A model generated the notes under the pieces. That model searched no databases and had not been told where the DNA came from. It worked only from the letters and a program-made list of their open reading frames with translations. Both the position numbers and the translations under genes were made by a program. Below are positions 1 to 12,200 of a DNA stretch of 64,000 bases, piece by piece. The stretch comes from Symbiodinium kawagutii. Taxonomy: Eukaryota; Sar; Dinophyceae; Suessiales; Symbiodiniaceae. Each line of letters opens with the position of its first letter. Within the stretch, counting starts at the first letter, position 1. The stretch is from positions 224,127 to 288,126 of the forward strand of contig VSDK01004685.1 of the NCBI GenBank assembly GCA_009767595.1. The letters run 5' to 3'.

Positions 1-1800
1 CAGCAGGAAGGCGAGTGCCCCTGTGGATTAGCAAGGGTTGATTAAGGGTTGATTGATGGCTGATTACCGGTTGATTCATGGGTGATTTATGGTTGATCAA
101 TAGTTGATTCATGGGTGATAAATGGTTGATTAATGATTATATAATGGTTGATTCGTGGGTGATCAATCCTCAAAGGATTAGTTTGATGATTCATTTTGTT
201 GGTTAGTCTGATGGTCCATTGTCTATTGATGGTAGATGGTGAATGTCGGCCAATAGTCAAGCAATCAATCAGTTCCAGTTGGCATATCTCCATTCTTGTT
301 ACATCTTTGTGCTTATTGGTGCACATTGGCCCTTAACCACTCTAAACTCACCAGTGAGATATCCTGCCAGAAGCATTCCCCGCTGTTGATCATATAAATC
401 TTGTTGCTTCTCAATGCCTTATCAACCCCAACCCCAACTCAACTCAACCAAACCAACTCAACCACTCCACCCAACTCAACTCCACCAACCCACCCCAAGT
501 CAACTCAACCAAAACCAACCAACTGAACCAAGCCAACTCAACCCACCCCGCCCACCCTAACCCAAGCCACCCCACCCCAACCCCCAGCCCCCACCCGCCA
601 GCCCCACCGCTGCCTGAGGCCACTCCAACCGACGTGGCCACGCCCATGGCCGCCGAGACGATGCCCCGCTGCTCCGGCGCTGCCAAGTCGCCACCTGGCC
701 ATGGCAGATCTACGGTGGTGAGATTGATCAAGCAGTTGACCAACCAATAATGGCTGGGAAATGTAGGGGATATATACTCCAACTACAGATTGATCAAGCA
801 GTTATCCAATCAATAATAGCTGGGAACTGGAAAATCTGCTCAATAATAGGGGATGATAACTGCCAACAATTATGTGAAATAATAGTTAACCAGTGGTAGT
901 TAAGTCAATGATAGGGATAGCTGGTACATAATAGTTAACCAAGCAATATAGTGAAAATCATTAATGAATAGCAGTTGACCAACCAATATAGCAGTTCACC
1001 AACCAATATAGCAGTTCACCAACCAATATAGCAGTTGACCAACCAATATAGTTGGTCAATAGTTCACTGCTTGATCAAGCAGTTTTAATATACTTGGACT
1101 AGTTGGACTATTGTGAATAGTAATCAACCAATATAGTTGGTCAATAATTAATACTATTTGGTAGTATAGTTAACTAGTAACAGTTAACTATGTGGTAATA
1201 TATTTGATTACCAACTAGTGGTACTATAGTTGGACTAGTTGGTGGTATAGTTGGTAGTAGTTGACACTAGTTGGTACCATTGTTAGTTGGAGTAATAGTT
1301 GATTGGTTCTAGTTGACTGTTCAACTATAGTTGGTATTAAAACTATACTGATAGTTGGACTAGTTATAGTTGAACAGTAACCACTAGGTAGCACTAATAG
1401 TTGGTCAAGTAATAGTTGATTGGTAACATAGTTGGTACTAGTTGGTTGGTACTGGTGGGAACATGTAGTTTGCTAATCATTTAAACTTGCTAATAATGGT
1501 AATCCAATAATGCAACTAAAATTGGTTGGTTGATACTAGTTGGTTGGTACTATTGATCAATATTTAACTAGCAACTGATCTACCAGTAGCAACTATAGTT
1601 GATCTACTAATTGATACTACGAAAGATATTGGAAACTGGTTGGTATATTACTGGTTTAACCAGTAATCAGCATTGGCGTTACCAGTGTTACTGTTATACC
1701 TACCAGTGGTTGATCAAACAGTGTTCCTGATACTAGCAGTGGTAATATTGAACTAGTTGGTTGGTACTTTTGATGAATATTGAACTAGTGGTAATAGGTC
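1..1800. repeat. Degenerate GGTTGAT / CAACCA low-complexity DNA
   Basis: No gene seen. The stretch is made of drifting copies of GGTTGAT(T/G)(A/G)ATGG and its relatives. It has a C-rich CCAACTCAACC block at about 420-600 and a short 20-bp tandem (AGCAGTTCACCAACCAATAT) at about 970-1050. ORFs on the minus strand at 444-782 are read-through of the C-rich block. The same degenerate repeat recurs between genes all through the window. Confidence 0.7.
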
Positions 1801-1835
1801 GTAGTGTTCATAATAGTGGTAATTGGTAGTTCTAC

Positions 1836-2161
1836 GCGCAATTCCCACCCTTTGCCCGGAAACTTGAACATTGTACCACAGTATAACACTCAGCAACTTG
1901 GAGAAATTACGAAAACGTTGGCTATACGCAGGGATTTGTGCTTTAGGACTTTGTGGTTTACAGTTTATGGTTTTAGGGTTTTAGGGTTTAGGTTTTTAGG
2001 GTTTTAGGGTTTAGGTTTCAGGGTTTGAGGTTTAGGGTTTACAGTTTTTCGGTTGAGAAGTTGAGAAGCAAAAAACAGCGGGCCTGCGCAGGAATTTGAG
2101 GGTCCAGTATGACAAGCGATTGTGCACTTGTAAGTTTCCGGGCAAAGGGTGGGAATTGGTC
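1836..2161. mobile_element. MULE-like non-autonomous TIR element with telomere-like core
   Basis: A 326-bp element. A perfect 27-bp terminal inverted repeat (beginning CAATTCCCACCC, ending CGGAAACTT) lies at 1839-1865 and 2132-2158. A 10-bp direct repeat GTAGTTCTAC flanks the element at 1826-1835 and 2162-2171, fitting a Mutator-like 9-10 bp target-site duplication. The core at about 1970-2045 is a degenerate run of TTTAGGG-like units (TTTTAGGGTTTTAGGG), resembling the plant/dinoflagellate telomere repeat. It has no coding capacity. A diverged copy in the opposite orientation lies at 28982-29303. The TIR and TSD are seen directly; the superfamily is inferred from TSD length. Confidence 0.8.
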
Positions 2162-2171
2162 GTAGTTCTAC

Positions 2172-3215
2172 CATAGTTCTAACATATGGAACTGGTTCAA
2201 CAAGGTGTTGAAATCAGAACCTGGTTTTACTGATATAACCCACTGCTAGTAACTGGTTGATATATTTCTAGTGGTTACAAGTGTGCTAATATGGAACTAC
2301 TATGAATACTACCAAGCTATCAATACTTATCATAGTTGGCAGTATCTATAGCAGTTGGATACTAGTGCTCATGATAGTGAACGGGTATAGTTCTAACGGT
2401 TGAACTAGTTACAGGGTTTACCTACAGTTGATCATAGTTGATCAATAGTTGATCAATAGTTGATCAATAGTTGACCTAGCGGTAACATTGACGTAGTTCA
2501 ATCATGATCATAGTTAGCAGTATTTGGAGCAGTTGGCTAGTAGTGGTGATATTGAACTGGTGGTCAACAATGTTCGGACTGGAGGGGTCAATCAACTAGT
2601 GATAATGACTAGTGATCATGGGAATGACACTCGTGGCTCACAGTGAGAGTGGTTGATGTACCAGGGGGTAGTGGTTGAGGGTGGCTGAGATCAAAGTGGT
2701 CGACAATCTGATAGTGAACGGCAACACAGCAATAGTGCACGTGTAGTGGTGGGAAATTTCAGTTTAGTCATGGCCGTTGATCAGCTGGTGATAATGACAA
2801 AACAGCTGTTGATCACGAACGATAGTGCTGCCTGACAATGAGTTGATATACGAGTGGGTGAGTCGACAATCATTGTGATAATTGATGACAATTGATGATT
2901 GTGACAATGACAATAATAACAATGACAGTTGTGGTGGACAAGGATAGTGGTGTTAGAGATTGATCGTTGTGATGGTGGTGACAGCAAAAATGACAGTGAA
3001 AGTTGGTAATAATAGATCTTGGTGGTGATGGTTGGATAATAACAGTGTTCATAGTGGACCATAAATAAATGATTTTGTCAAGGTCTAGTGGTGGGCAAGG
3101 ACAGTGAGAATCATAGTGGTTGCTCAAATAGTGATAATCACGTAATTGTTGTGTTTGATAATGACCTGACAGTATTCTTTCAGTGATATGGTTTTAAAGT
3201 AGCAGATAACCATCA
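2172..3215. repeat. Intergenic GTTGATCA / TGACAA low-complexity DNA
   Basis: No gene seen. AGTTGATCAAT tandem copies occur at about 2420-2470, and TGATGACAATGACAATAAT-type degenerate repeats at about 2850-3060. The minus-strand ORFs at 2781-3127 are low-complexity His/Ser/Thr-rich translations of the repeat. Confidence 0.6.
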
Positions 3216-3685
3216 TGGGTAATTGACAACTAGGTATTCAATATTCGGTGGATTGGCTGTTTCTCATGTCCGTTGCATGACCGGCACACCCCCAGGTGTA
3301 CCACGAAAAAAACACCAGAGAATGTGGGGATGCATGGGGAGTTCTCCATTTATGGTCCACATCTGCTGCTGTGCCAGGCTACAAAGGGAATACAGCAAAG
3401 GAAAGGACCCGCCGACAGAGACTCCTGGAGATTGCCAATGACTGGGGGCTCAGTTGAGTCGTGTTGCAAGTGCGAGTCAACCTGTCCTGGTCTCCACCTT
3501 GCCATGCCTGAAGCATAGCCTCCTTATGCAAGTGAATCCCACAGCCTTACCATCCAAGTGTGATGTGGGCCTTGGTTCCCCAGTTCCCACAGACCGTGAC
3601 CACAACAGCACAGCTGCGAGCTCCTGTTAGCACTCGGCATAAGAAATACCACCTCAGCTTGGGGCTGAGCCCACTGGACCAAGCC

Positions 3686-3925
3686 CTACAGTGTAGGCCA
3701 TCCATCTGATCGAGCTTTCAGCAGCAATGATTGACTGAAGTGAACTTCTCTTGATCTACTTGCCCTCGACCCACATTTATCCTCCTCATCCAGCACGAGG
3801 GTGGCTCCTCGCATCCAAGGAACAAAAATCCAGATCCCCCTGATGGGATATACCTGGATGCTGGCGTCGAGGGCGGCCCCCAAGTAGTGAGGCTTACCGG
3901 GACGGGGCACCGACCAATCATCCAA
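3686..3925 (-). CDS. Exon-like island, product not recognised
   Basis: A 79-codon open frame of higher GC than its surroundings, with ordinary amino-acid composition (it includes YPIRGIWIFVPW and LVLDEEDK). I recognise no family. It is on the same strand as the recognised genes and could be an exon of an unidentified gene running from about 7.5 kb down to here. The nearby AG and GT/GC/GA sites are too many to fix its ends. Confidence 0.2.
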   Translation of the reverse strand: MDDWSVPRPGKPHYLGAALDASIQVYPIRGIWIFVPWMRGATLVLDEEDKCGSRASRSREVHFSQSLLLKARSDGWPTL

Positions 3926-3929
3926 ACAA

Positions 3930-5300
3930 CATCAATGCTTTTTTCGAAGTCTTATAATTAGATATTGTGCATCTACCACTGTCATTTTTGGAACTCAACT
4001 TTATTCAGGGTACCCCATGGATAGTTATATTGTCGGCAAACGGCTGATCGTAGTTTATTCTACAACCAATCAGCTTGCTGCCCCATTAAGATACAGCCAA
4101 CCTCAATGAGTACGCCAACCCCTGCTCCGGAAGAACAATGTGCACCACCCTCAAGAAACGGACTTGCGAGTGAAGGGGTGCATCTGGGTGGGAAAGTTCA
4201 TTTTCCTATAATACATCTTGCACATCTCTGGTATTGCTGAAGCCCAAAATATGGTGCTTGATGCCCAATAGTGCCCCTGCTCTTCACATCAAAAATGCGC
4301 GCTGCGTCGCTGAGTGGTCAAGACTTTGGGAATAGGCGTTCTGTTGTGACGAGATCCGTCCTCAAACGCACATATACACATACATACATACACACACATA
4401 TATATATGTAGATATATAAGTATATATGTACACATGCTATACAGTTACTGCATCATATACAGATACATAACTACAAATAGATACTTGCGATGCCTATAGT
4501 AAGAATACAACCACCGACAACAATTGGCTTGATTACCGAGGTTGCATCTCTGGCAGTCATCTTCCCAAATCTTCCTATTGGGGCAACAGATCATGATAAG
4601 ATCAAACTTCACAGTCTGCAAATATGATCTTCACTCAATCCGCTTGTCTCGAAGCTCCACTCCCGGAAACTAGCCTGGAAGCGGAACATCCACCGTTTCT
4701 AACGGTTTAGCCATAGAAATGGTGATCCTTAGCTTCCAGGTTAGTTTACCACAATGTCACTCTGCTTCTCAACGCCGAGTCCACGACCATCCATCGGATG
4801 ATTCCCACGAAAGCCGAGGTGCTTGATCAGCACGCAAGGCACGCTGCCCAGAATCACCACAGCTAACAGCAAATTCACTCGATTCAATCGATCTGCCAAA
4901 GGGCCCAGAGCTAAACTTGTTGCTCCTGTGCGGTGGAGAAGGAGGTTTTACCAGTCATAATCCCCAAACTAATTGGGAGGTTCACCAGATTTACCCGATC
5001 AAAACCCTCATTCAGTAGCCAACTGCTGGTTCTTGAACACTGCTCAAGTATATCAAGGGCTACTTCGAATTTCAAAATGGTTCAACCTCTTTGATCAGTG
5101 CGGCCTCAAGTATGGCTACACCACGCTACACCAATATCTGAATGCCTTCAAGTCCTTCCTATAAAAAAGAAGCACCGGTAAACGATTCTGATTGTTCTGA
5201 AACCGTTGCATACAAATCGATGTTATTCTAGTCTCTTAAATGACCTTCTCAAAGTACTTGCCTTGCGGCAAGTAAGCAAAAATGGCCACCAAAATTCTGA
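3930..5300. other. Stretch without a recognised gene
   Basis: Mixed-composition DNA with a CA/TA microsatellite (ACATACATACACACACATATATATATG) at about 4370-4440. No ORF has convincing coding character and no conserved motif was found. Confidence 0.5.
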
Positions 5301-5521
5301 GCACTCTCAAAGTGTACGACACATCTTTGTCTGGTCAATGGTTATAGTATGATCCGCCCCAAAAAATCTGTCAATTGGATAAACATCCTCAGGTATAGTA
5401 GAAAAAAACATGTTCAAGCACCACCAACCACTTGTGAAAGGGCTCTGTTTCTCATGACCAGTAGCTTGCTCGGTTTTCCAGACGGCAAGCTCAAAAGGTT
5501 GCTTCCCTTCATCCGTTCCCA

Positions 5522-5917
5522 ATGCCCCTGCAAGGCCGCCTCCAACAAAGAAAAAACCTGGGAGCGCGCAACGGCCAGGCTTGGACAGGGCTGATGCAGC
5601 AAGAAACCATCATCTCGGCTGGAAGTGGTAAGGGGTCAGGTGATGCCACTCCCTTGACGAGGTGCTTGGGTAAGAAACCAGTCTCAGGTTCCATTCACAG
5701 CCCTCGGTTGGATTTCAAGGAGGAAAGCGTTCAGCCAAGGGAGGCTGGAGCTGCTGTTGATATTAAGATACCGATCGACGTTGAAGTTCCTGCCAATGTG
5801 TTCAGAAACGCAGGTGCTGTTGTCAACGGTTTAGTCGATGGTTTCTTCATCCTTTTCCTCGCACAAAGAGTGATCCCAGTGGAAGAAGCAAATCCCAACC
5901 GCACGCCTTTCCCATAA
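5522..5917 (+). CDS. Longest ordinary-composition ORF of the left end; coding status unsure
   Basis: 131 codons from ATG to TAA, with balanced composition and one hydrophobic stretch near the C-terminus (GLVDGFFILFLAQ). The segment AAVDIKIPIDVEVPANVF reads like real protein, but I recognise no family. All three recognised genes are on the minus strand, and the minus strand here is also partly open (for example FHWDHSLCEEKDEE), so the strand is uncertain. A chance ORF over minus-strand exons is a real alternative. Confidence 0.25.
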   Translation: MPLQGRLQQRKNLGARNGQAWTGLMQQETIISAGSGKGSGDATPLTRCLGKKPVSGSIHSPRLDFKEESVQPREAGAAVDIKIPIDVEVPANVFRNAGAVVNGLVDGFFILFLAQRVIPVEEANPNRTPFP

Positions 5918-5929
5918 CCCATGGACATG

Positions 5930-7121
5930 ACCAGCTGTTTGATGATTGTAGTCCCGATTCACCACTCAATCCTGCCTGATATGTACATCTACTGTCCAAA
6001 TGAATTGTGAATGATTCTGCTATCTTCTGGGATACTGGAATTGACGGGAGGATTTGGATGTTTCGTGGATACTTGGATGATCATGCTAGTAAGCTTCACC
6101 CGCTCCCATAGCCCCAGTTGTGAGAGCTACCATGGTCACCAAGTGAGATGATCAACCTGCCTTGGATCTACCAACGATCCGAGAAGCCAAGCTGAACTTG
6201 TCCACCTAATTTGCTATCCTTTTCCAGTGCTGTGAGGTCGAACTCCTCCGCAATGGCGCTCCTGGTGGTCACGCTTGTGGTTCATGGCATGCTCGTCCCA
6301 TGGCTCCCACAATGAAGCCTGGTCAAGACTCATTCTATGGGGACCCTGTCATCCAGCAAAACAATAAGGGATCCATTCCACTGGTTACAAACAAGGACCC
6401 TCAACAAGGGTTGACAACCATCCCCCAATAGCGAAAGAAAACATCTTCACGCCCACCAAAGAACAGCCAGGACGGCGGCAGGTTGTTGCCCGAGGCTAGT
6501 AGTTCCACAGCCCAAACAGACCAACGACTCAACCACCAAGCTGTCGAAACGCGGTTCCTTGAATGCCTGAAAAGCTATACGGGTCAAAGATCTGTTGCAG
6601 TGTCTCTATCCGATGAAGGATGGTCCTGATTGTTCCTGATTATCCTGATTGTTCCCAATTGCAGTGATTTCATCTTTGGATTTCCAGTTGAGTGACAGTC
6701 ATGCTTGACTTTTGCAATAGATTGGTTTTTGGCCTACCGACAGCTCACTTTGCCGCACACCACCACACCATCAAGACACTGTGAGAAGAACACAAGCAAC
6801 AACCAGCTGCAGCACCAGCAACACCAAGATGCTTTCGCAACGACAGGTGGATCCAAGGTGCCACGAAGCTTCTAGTGGACCAACTGAATTGAAGGCACTC
6901 GCCATCCCAAAGCCTAGCCCTCCATCCACAACCAACTCTCAGCCCAGGGTCAGGTTGGGAGCCGCCAAATTTTGATCTGCATGGAGACACATCGCCACGA
7001 TCAGCAGCAAACCTAAGGTATACCTTGGGAGCGGCAGCGACGTATCTTGTTTAACGGGTGGGAAACCACAAGAACGACGGGGTGCCCAGGATTGGGTGGG
7101 GAGCCCATCATTCTTGCAAAC
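5930..7121. other. Stretch without a recognised gene
   Basis: Ordinary composition, no motif recognised. A 109-codon minus ORF (6939-7268) overlaps the better exon candidate at 7122-7182 in another frame and looks like a shadow. Confidence 0.4.
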
Positions 7122-7182
7122 CTTTTTTTTGCAACTTCCTCCAACAGTGTTTTGACAACCGCACCCACTTCTTGAAGCAGGT
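7122..7182 (-). CDS. Candidate exon, amphipathic helix, product not recognised
   Basis: It reads LLQEVGAVVKTLLEEVAKK, an amphipathic helix-like peptide. It is bounded by a pyrimidine-rich acceptor (TTTTCAG) and a GT donor (AAAAAAG|GTTTGC), with two split-codon bases at each end. It probably belongs with the candidate at 7418-7477 upstream on the same strand, but the phases do not close directly, so another junction is needed. Confidence 0.35.
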
Positions 7183-7417
7183 CTGAAAATTGATCCCAAA
7201 TTGAAACCAACCACCGACCATGCGTCGAAGCAGCTAAGCAACTTGGGGGAGCCTGTTAACTTGTTCAAACAGGTCAGAGCAATCTCTGCAGTCTAACCCC
7301 TATCAAAAACACTCGCTACCCCACGGACCATGTATTAATACTGAAGAAATAGCACATGTCAACCAAACCACCAACCAGGATCAGCCACCAAGCAGGATCA
7401 GCCACCAACCGGGACAC

Positions 7418-7477
7418 CAGCGACGGAAGAGCCCTCGACAGTGCAGCAGAAAGGATTTCAAGCACTCCCAGCTGCGA
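7418..7477 (-). CDS. Candidate exon, product not recognised
   Basis: Twenty codons reading SQLGVLEILSAALSRALPSL, after acceptor GCTCAG and before donor CTG|GTGTCC. The frame stays open for another 20 codons into a hydrophobic stretch (WWLILVGGLVDM), so the exon may be longer. The family is not recognised. Confidence 0.3.
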
Positions 7478-7529
7478 CTGAGCAGACCTCGATGGTAAGC
7501 TCAGCATGGTCAGTCACTTGGTATCATGG

Positions 7530-9100
7530 CTTGCTGGTTGGTAGTTTCAATACCTATACCTATTGAAAATATTAGCAAAACAACCGTAAACAACCAACTA
7601 TTTGTCAATGATGACTGGGTAATAAACAAAATATTCAAAACCACCAATCCCTATGTAAAAATACTAGTTCACCAATGTTCACCAGCCATTTGCTAATACT
7701 TTGCTAGGAAAAATACACATGTCCAACCACCAACCAAATACTGAGGTCAACATGACGAAGCATAGCTAGGCACGACTAAGCAGCAACCGGCGAGATGGTG
7801 AAGTCATGCTTAGGAACGGCTGGGGATGGCTACAGTTGATCAAGAATGGTTCGGGAATGGTTGTGAATGGTTGCAAGGTCAGTAGTGGCTAAGAATGGTT
7901 GAGTAATGGCTCATAACGATGAAGCATTCTTAAGGAACCACAGCAATGATAATCTTCTCGAAATCAACTACTAGTCAACACATTCACCAATCAAAGGATA
8001 GTCTGTTCTGTCTTAAGATGATTCTTATGGACAATTAATTCACCGCTTACGACTTTATGATTTTGACAACCGTGACGTACTCACCACTTTGGGCTCTTTG
8101 TCAAATGAATGGCTGAACTTAGAAACGCCCAGATTGCCAACTGCTGGGCAATGGTACTGCTCAATAGTGGTTGATCATTTAGCGATTCATAGGGAATGAT
8201 GGTTGAGCGTCGTTGACCACAGTGTGAAAGCAGGTTGATCATGGCAAGTAACCACTATTGTTCTAAACCATCACTATTGTCACTATTGTCATTAAGCACT
8301 ACAAGCTACTAACTACAGCCACTATCAAAGTATCAATTAAGTGTTATGAACCACTATGAACTATTATGAACGACTATTTAGCATAGATAACCGCAGTCCC
8401 ATGGCTTACAACTCCCCACCCGTGGGAGGATCAACCATTCACAGCGGCTGATCCCAGGCACGTGCTGGAAGGTGCTTGTGGTGTGCAGCGGCTCTCGGTC
8501 GGGTCCGTTTGGATTCATCCGGAAGCCAGTCCTCCTGGGGATCTCACGACCAGTCGCACACATGAAGGATGGTTAAGGATGGATAATGATCACGTATGAT
8601 CCATGATTAGTGATGGAGAATGGTTGAGGATGGTTGAGGATGGAGTTGATGACTTGTTGATGATTAGTGATCACATGTGATCACTAATGATCACTTTGGA
8701 TTTTTCAGGTGTTTCTTCAAACGGGGGACCCCCAAATCATCCAGTTGATTCACCATTTCTAGTGATAGACCAACCATTTTTTGGGTCCCCCTAGTTTGCA
8801 AAACCACCACATCAAGGATCGCTAATGATGGATAATGGTCACTAATGATGATTGCTGGTGACTAGTTGATGATGAATGGGCGAGTGCTGACTACTTGATG
8901 ATTTGATGATTAATGAATGAGTGATGACTAGTTGATGGTTAACTGATGGTTGATGTTGCTTACTGATGGTGAATGATAGTAACTGGTTGTTCATCATGCT
9001 AATGGTTGTGGTTAGTATCAACGAATCGTTGAATGAACACACTGACTGGCTATAGTCTAGTTGTCTATCATAATCAGTATCATACTACTTACTGGTTGTT
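7530..9100. repeat. GGTTGATGATGG-type repeats and one hairpin element
   Basis: No gene supported. Degenerate GATGGTTGA repeats dominate 7780-7920 and 8570-9000. A copy of the GGTGGTTTCTC hairpin family lies at about 8708-8808. A plus-strand open patch at 8400-8570 has no recognised motif. Confidence 0.5.
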
Positions 9101-9102
9101 CA

Positions 9103-9258
9103 TCAACGAATAGTAGTGACACTGATTTGATGATCATCGGGTACCGGCACAACAGAAGGAGGCAGAGCCAGCAGAGCCCACGTGATTTTGCCAGCGTCCT
9201 CCGAGTCCTTTTGACTGGTGCTAAGCATGGGCAGCGCGTGGCCCGGTGGAGAGAACTG
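9103..9258 (-). CDS. FSH1 hydrolase last exon with presumed catalytic His and stop
   Basis: Fifty-two codons including the stop TGA at 9103-9105. It begins QFSPPGHALPMLSTSQ; the G-H-x-x-P pattern is where FSH1 enzymes carry the catalytic His. Acceptor CCCTAG. The plus-strand ORF 9061-9330 and the minus ORF 9057-9401 overlap it in other frames and are taken as shadows. Confidence 0.6.
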   Translation of the reverse strand, partial: QFSPPGHALPMLSTSQKDSEDAGKITWALLALPPSVVPVPDDHQISVTTIR

Positions 9259-12200
9259 CTAGGGTTGGATCCTGTTGGTTCATTGATCCACAGGCTTGTC
9301 CTGAAGGCTTCAAACCTCGCTGCGACGTGAAAAAATGATTGTGGAATATTGTGGATCATGCGAAGTGCAACCTCATGGTTGTAAGTTGGCTTGTAACCCA
9401 CCGAACAAACTGCTGATCTATCTCTCTCTGAATAGATCTATATATATATATATATCTTGACTAGTCGTCAGATGTAGTCAGCTATCTTGGTGGCAACAGT
9501 CTTGTGGGTGGCTGTTCTGGGTACGTTGAGTCCCTGTGCTTCAGCAAGTCTGTCCACCAAGCGGGTTGGTTGTTGCTCGGGTTACGTGCGAGCGCTGATG
9601 AGTCTGATACGGACCCAATCATTTTCCTGTTTGAAAAGCTTACTTGACATTTTGGTATTGCAGAAAGTGAGATGTATTCCAAGCTTAGGCCAGTGGATTC
9701 TTACATACAACATGGTCCTGAATCGTACTGATGTCTCAACAGGTTGCGTGGCAGAACTTGGGCCATCTTGGGCCGTCTTGGGCCATGGTATTGGATTGAT
9801 TTCGCTACCCAGTTTGAACCGGAACAGCGGAAGAGGCAAGGCTTTGTCTAAGTCACACTTGCGCGTAGGTACTCCCTGAGTGGCAACTCCAACTTGGGAT
9901 GCTTGCGGGATGTCACGGTGAGAGAACCTCCTACCATTGGCATCCCAATGGGCATGGACCAACGTGCCAACACAACAGTCAACAAGCTGTGTACGTCCTT
10001 GGTGCTACCATGGGACAATGATCAGCTTGAGGATGTTTGTTTCTTGCCACCATGTAACAGCCATAAACCAACATGATGATCTATTTTGCTGGTTGTCACC
10101 CATAGCCAAAATGATTATATTACCTGGTTTTCCAATGGTTTGTTGGTTGTTACCGCCATGGACAATTCCATGTAACAACCAGCATCCAAACCGGCCGCAG
10201 CTTGTGATGATCGCTGTAAATCACCATGCTTTGCTGCTGATGTTGCTATCATTCAGTTGTATAGTGGTTGAAGGTGCCTCCTGTGAAGTAATTCAAAACT
10301 TGAGAAACCTGTTGATTGGTGATCACCAACAGCCACAATTGCCAACAACCACCAACACTACCCTGTTGATTCAGCTTATCTGATTGAAAGCTCATGATCA
10401 CCAACAATAGCAGGGATATGAACACATGATGAAGAAGGATGCCCAAGATGTTGATGAACATGACTGCATCCTGATGATTGATGGCGATCAAGTCCATCGT
10501 CTCAATGAGAATGGTGATCACATACCATACAAATCATGCAGATAAAGGACCAAACTGGTGGTGGGATCACATTTCCAACGTATTTCACTGTATGGTGTTT
10601 TTTCAAAATAAAGAACCCACAAAAATGGTTGGTTTATTGCTATACATAGTTCATATGGGATGATTTGGAGGTACCCCTATTTTGAGAAACTACCATACAG
10701 GTCCAAACAGCCATCATTGGTTGATTCTCATTCTAACCAATTCAAGACTGATGATCTCCGTAGTTGTTACACCCAACCAAGTCCTGGATGTCCCAACCTC
10801 CGCCCAGCGCTGGCTTCCAAGTACCAGCAACCACCACCACTAACCACCACCAACCACCAGCAGTTCACCAGGTGTCACCACTCCCTGGGTGTCGTTACGA
10901 ACGCCGCGGAACACCGCGCCTCGTTGTCGGAGTTTGGCGGCCACCAGGTGACTGACGATGCAACCCTGGGAGAAACCTCGCGGCGGCGCTCGAGCAGCGA
11001 AGGGGAGCGGCCGATTCGACCAGTTGAGGACCTCCACAAGGACGAGAAATGTCGGTGGTTTCTTGAGTGAATGGTGGGTAGCCCTGCTTATAACTAGTTG
11101 GTGAACTATTTATAAGTCCTAAGATAGAAGTAAAACAACTATTCTAGGGTCAAATAGCTAGTTTGTTGATAAAAAATGCCACAACTAGTAATAAAATGGT
11201 TGGTTTACCGTGAATGAAGATCAAATGGGGTGGTTTCTCAACAGCTAGGATCCAATTTAGTAACCATTCGTGGTAATACACCAACCATAACTTTTGGGTA
11301 GTACTCCTATTTCGAGAAACCACCAAATAGACAAGCTGATCTGATACAAATCAGATACACAAGTGTACCTTAAATATCTTTGAATTGTATTAACAGTTCA
11401 ATACACATTACATTGAGCAGCCATGCCGGCTACTATTCCCTCCACAAGTCCAAACAAACACTTGCAGCAAAGCGGGTGACATTCCGAGCGATACCATTGA
11501 TGGATGGGATCCGGATCTGGCTATCCACCTGGAGTGGTGCCGACGAAAACAATCCCTCTTTGGTGGCTTTTAATCATTAGCTACAGCCCTTATAGATAAT
11601 TTATCAATTAACCATAAATAACCACCTTCCTAATCAATCAGTTTGCTTTTGTCAACCACATTGACAATGTCATTAACCATTTATTGAGCATAAATGAACC
11701 ACCATTAAACCTTGGTGGCTTTTAGATCCCTTGCTAAAAGTCTAACTTTTAGTGGCAAAAAATGGCAAATCAATCATATCCCAAAATGTCTAAAAAGCTG
11801 AGGTAGTAGCTGTAATCCACCCATTAGCGAGCTGATTAACCACTCCTTCCCAATCCCTCTGGAGATTTCCTCCACTTTGTGGGCAACCCTTTGGTCGCTG
11901 CAACAAGGCTCCCGGCCCACGAGAATATCAACTGGACCATTGTCCTCGATGGCGAGCGCAAATCACAACGCCATTCTGATTGGATATTTCTAACACGGTA
12001 GTCCCAATAATTAGATTTTGGATTATGCTTGAGTATGTAATTTTCAATATTTCAACTGTTTGTGAATTTCGAATCCCTAATAGTTCCAAAATATTTTCAT
12101 ATATGTTCATTTGTATTTCAATATTGTTTCAATTGTTTGTCAAGTATTTTGAATCCCTGATAGTTCCGAATATTTCAATATATTTTCAATATTTCAACTG

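Noticed and set aside
11440-11570. Minus segment VDSQIRIPSINGIAR as the FSH1 strand before the catalytic Asp
   Set aside because: It lies upstream of the GFSQG exon in gene order, so it would be in the wrong place.
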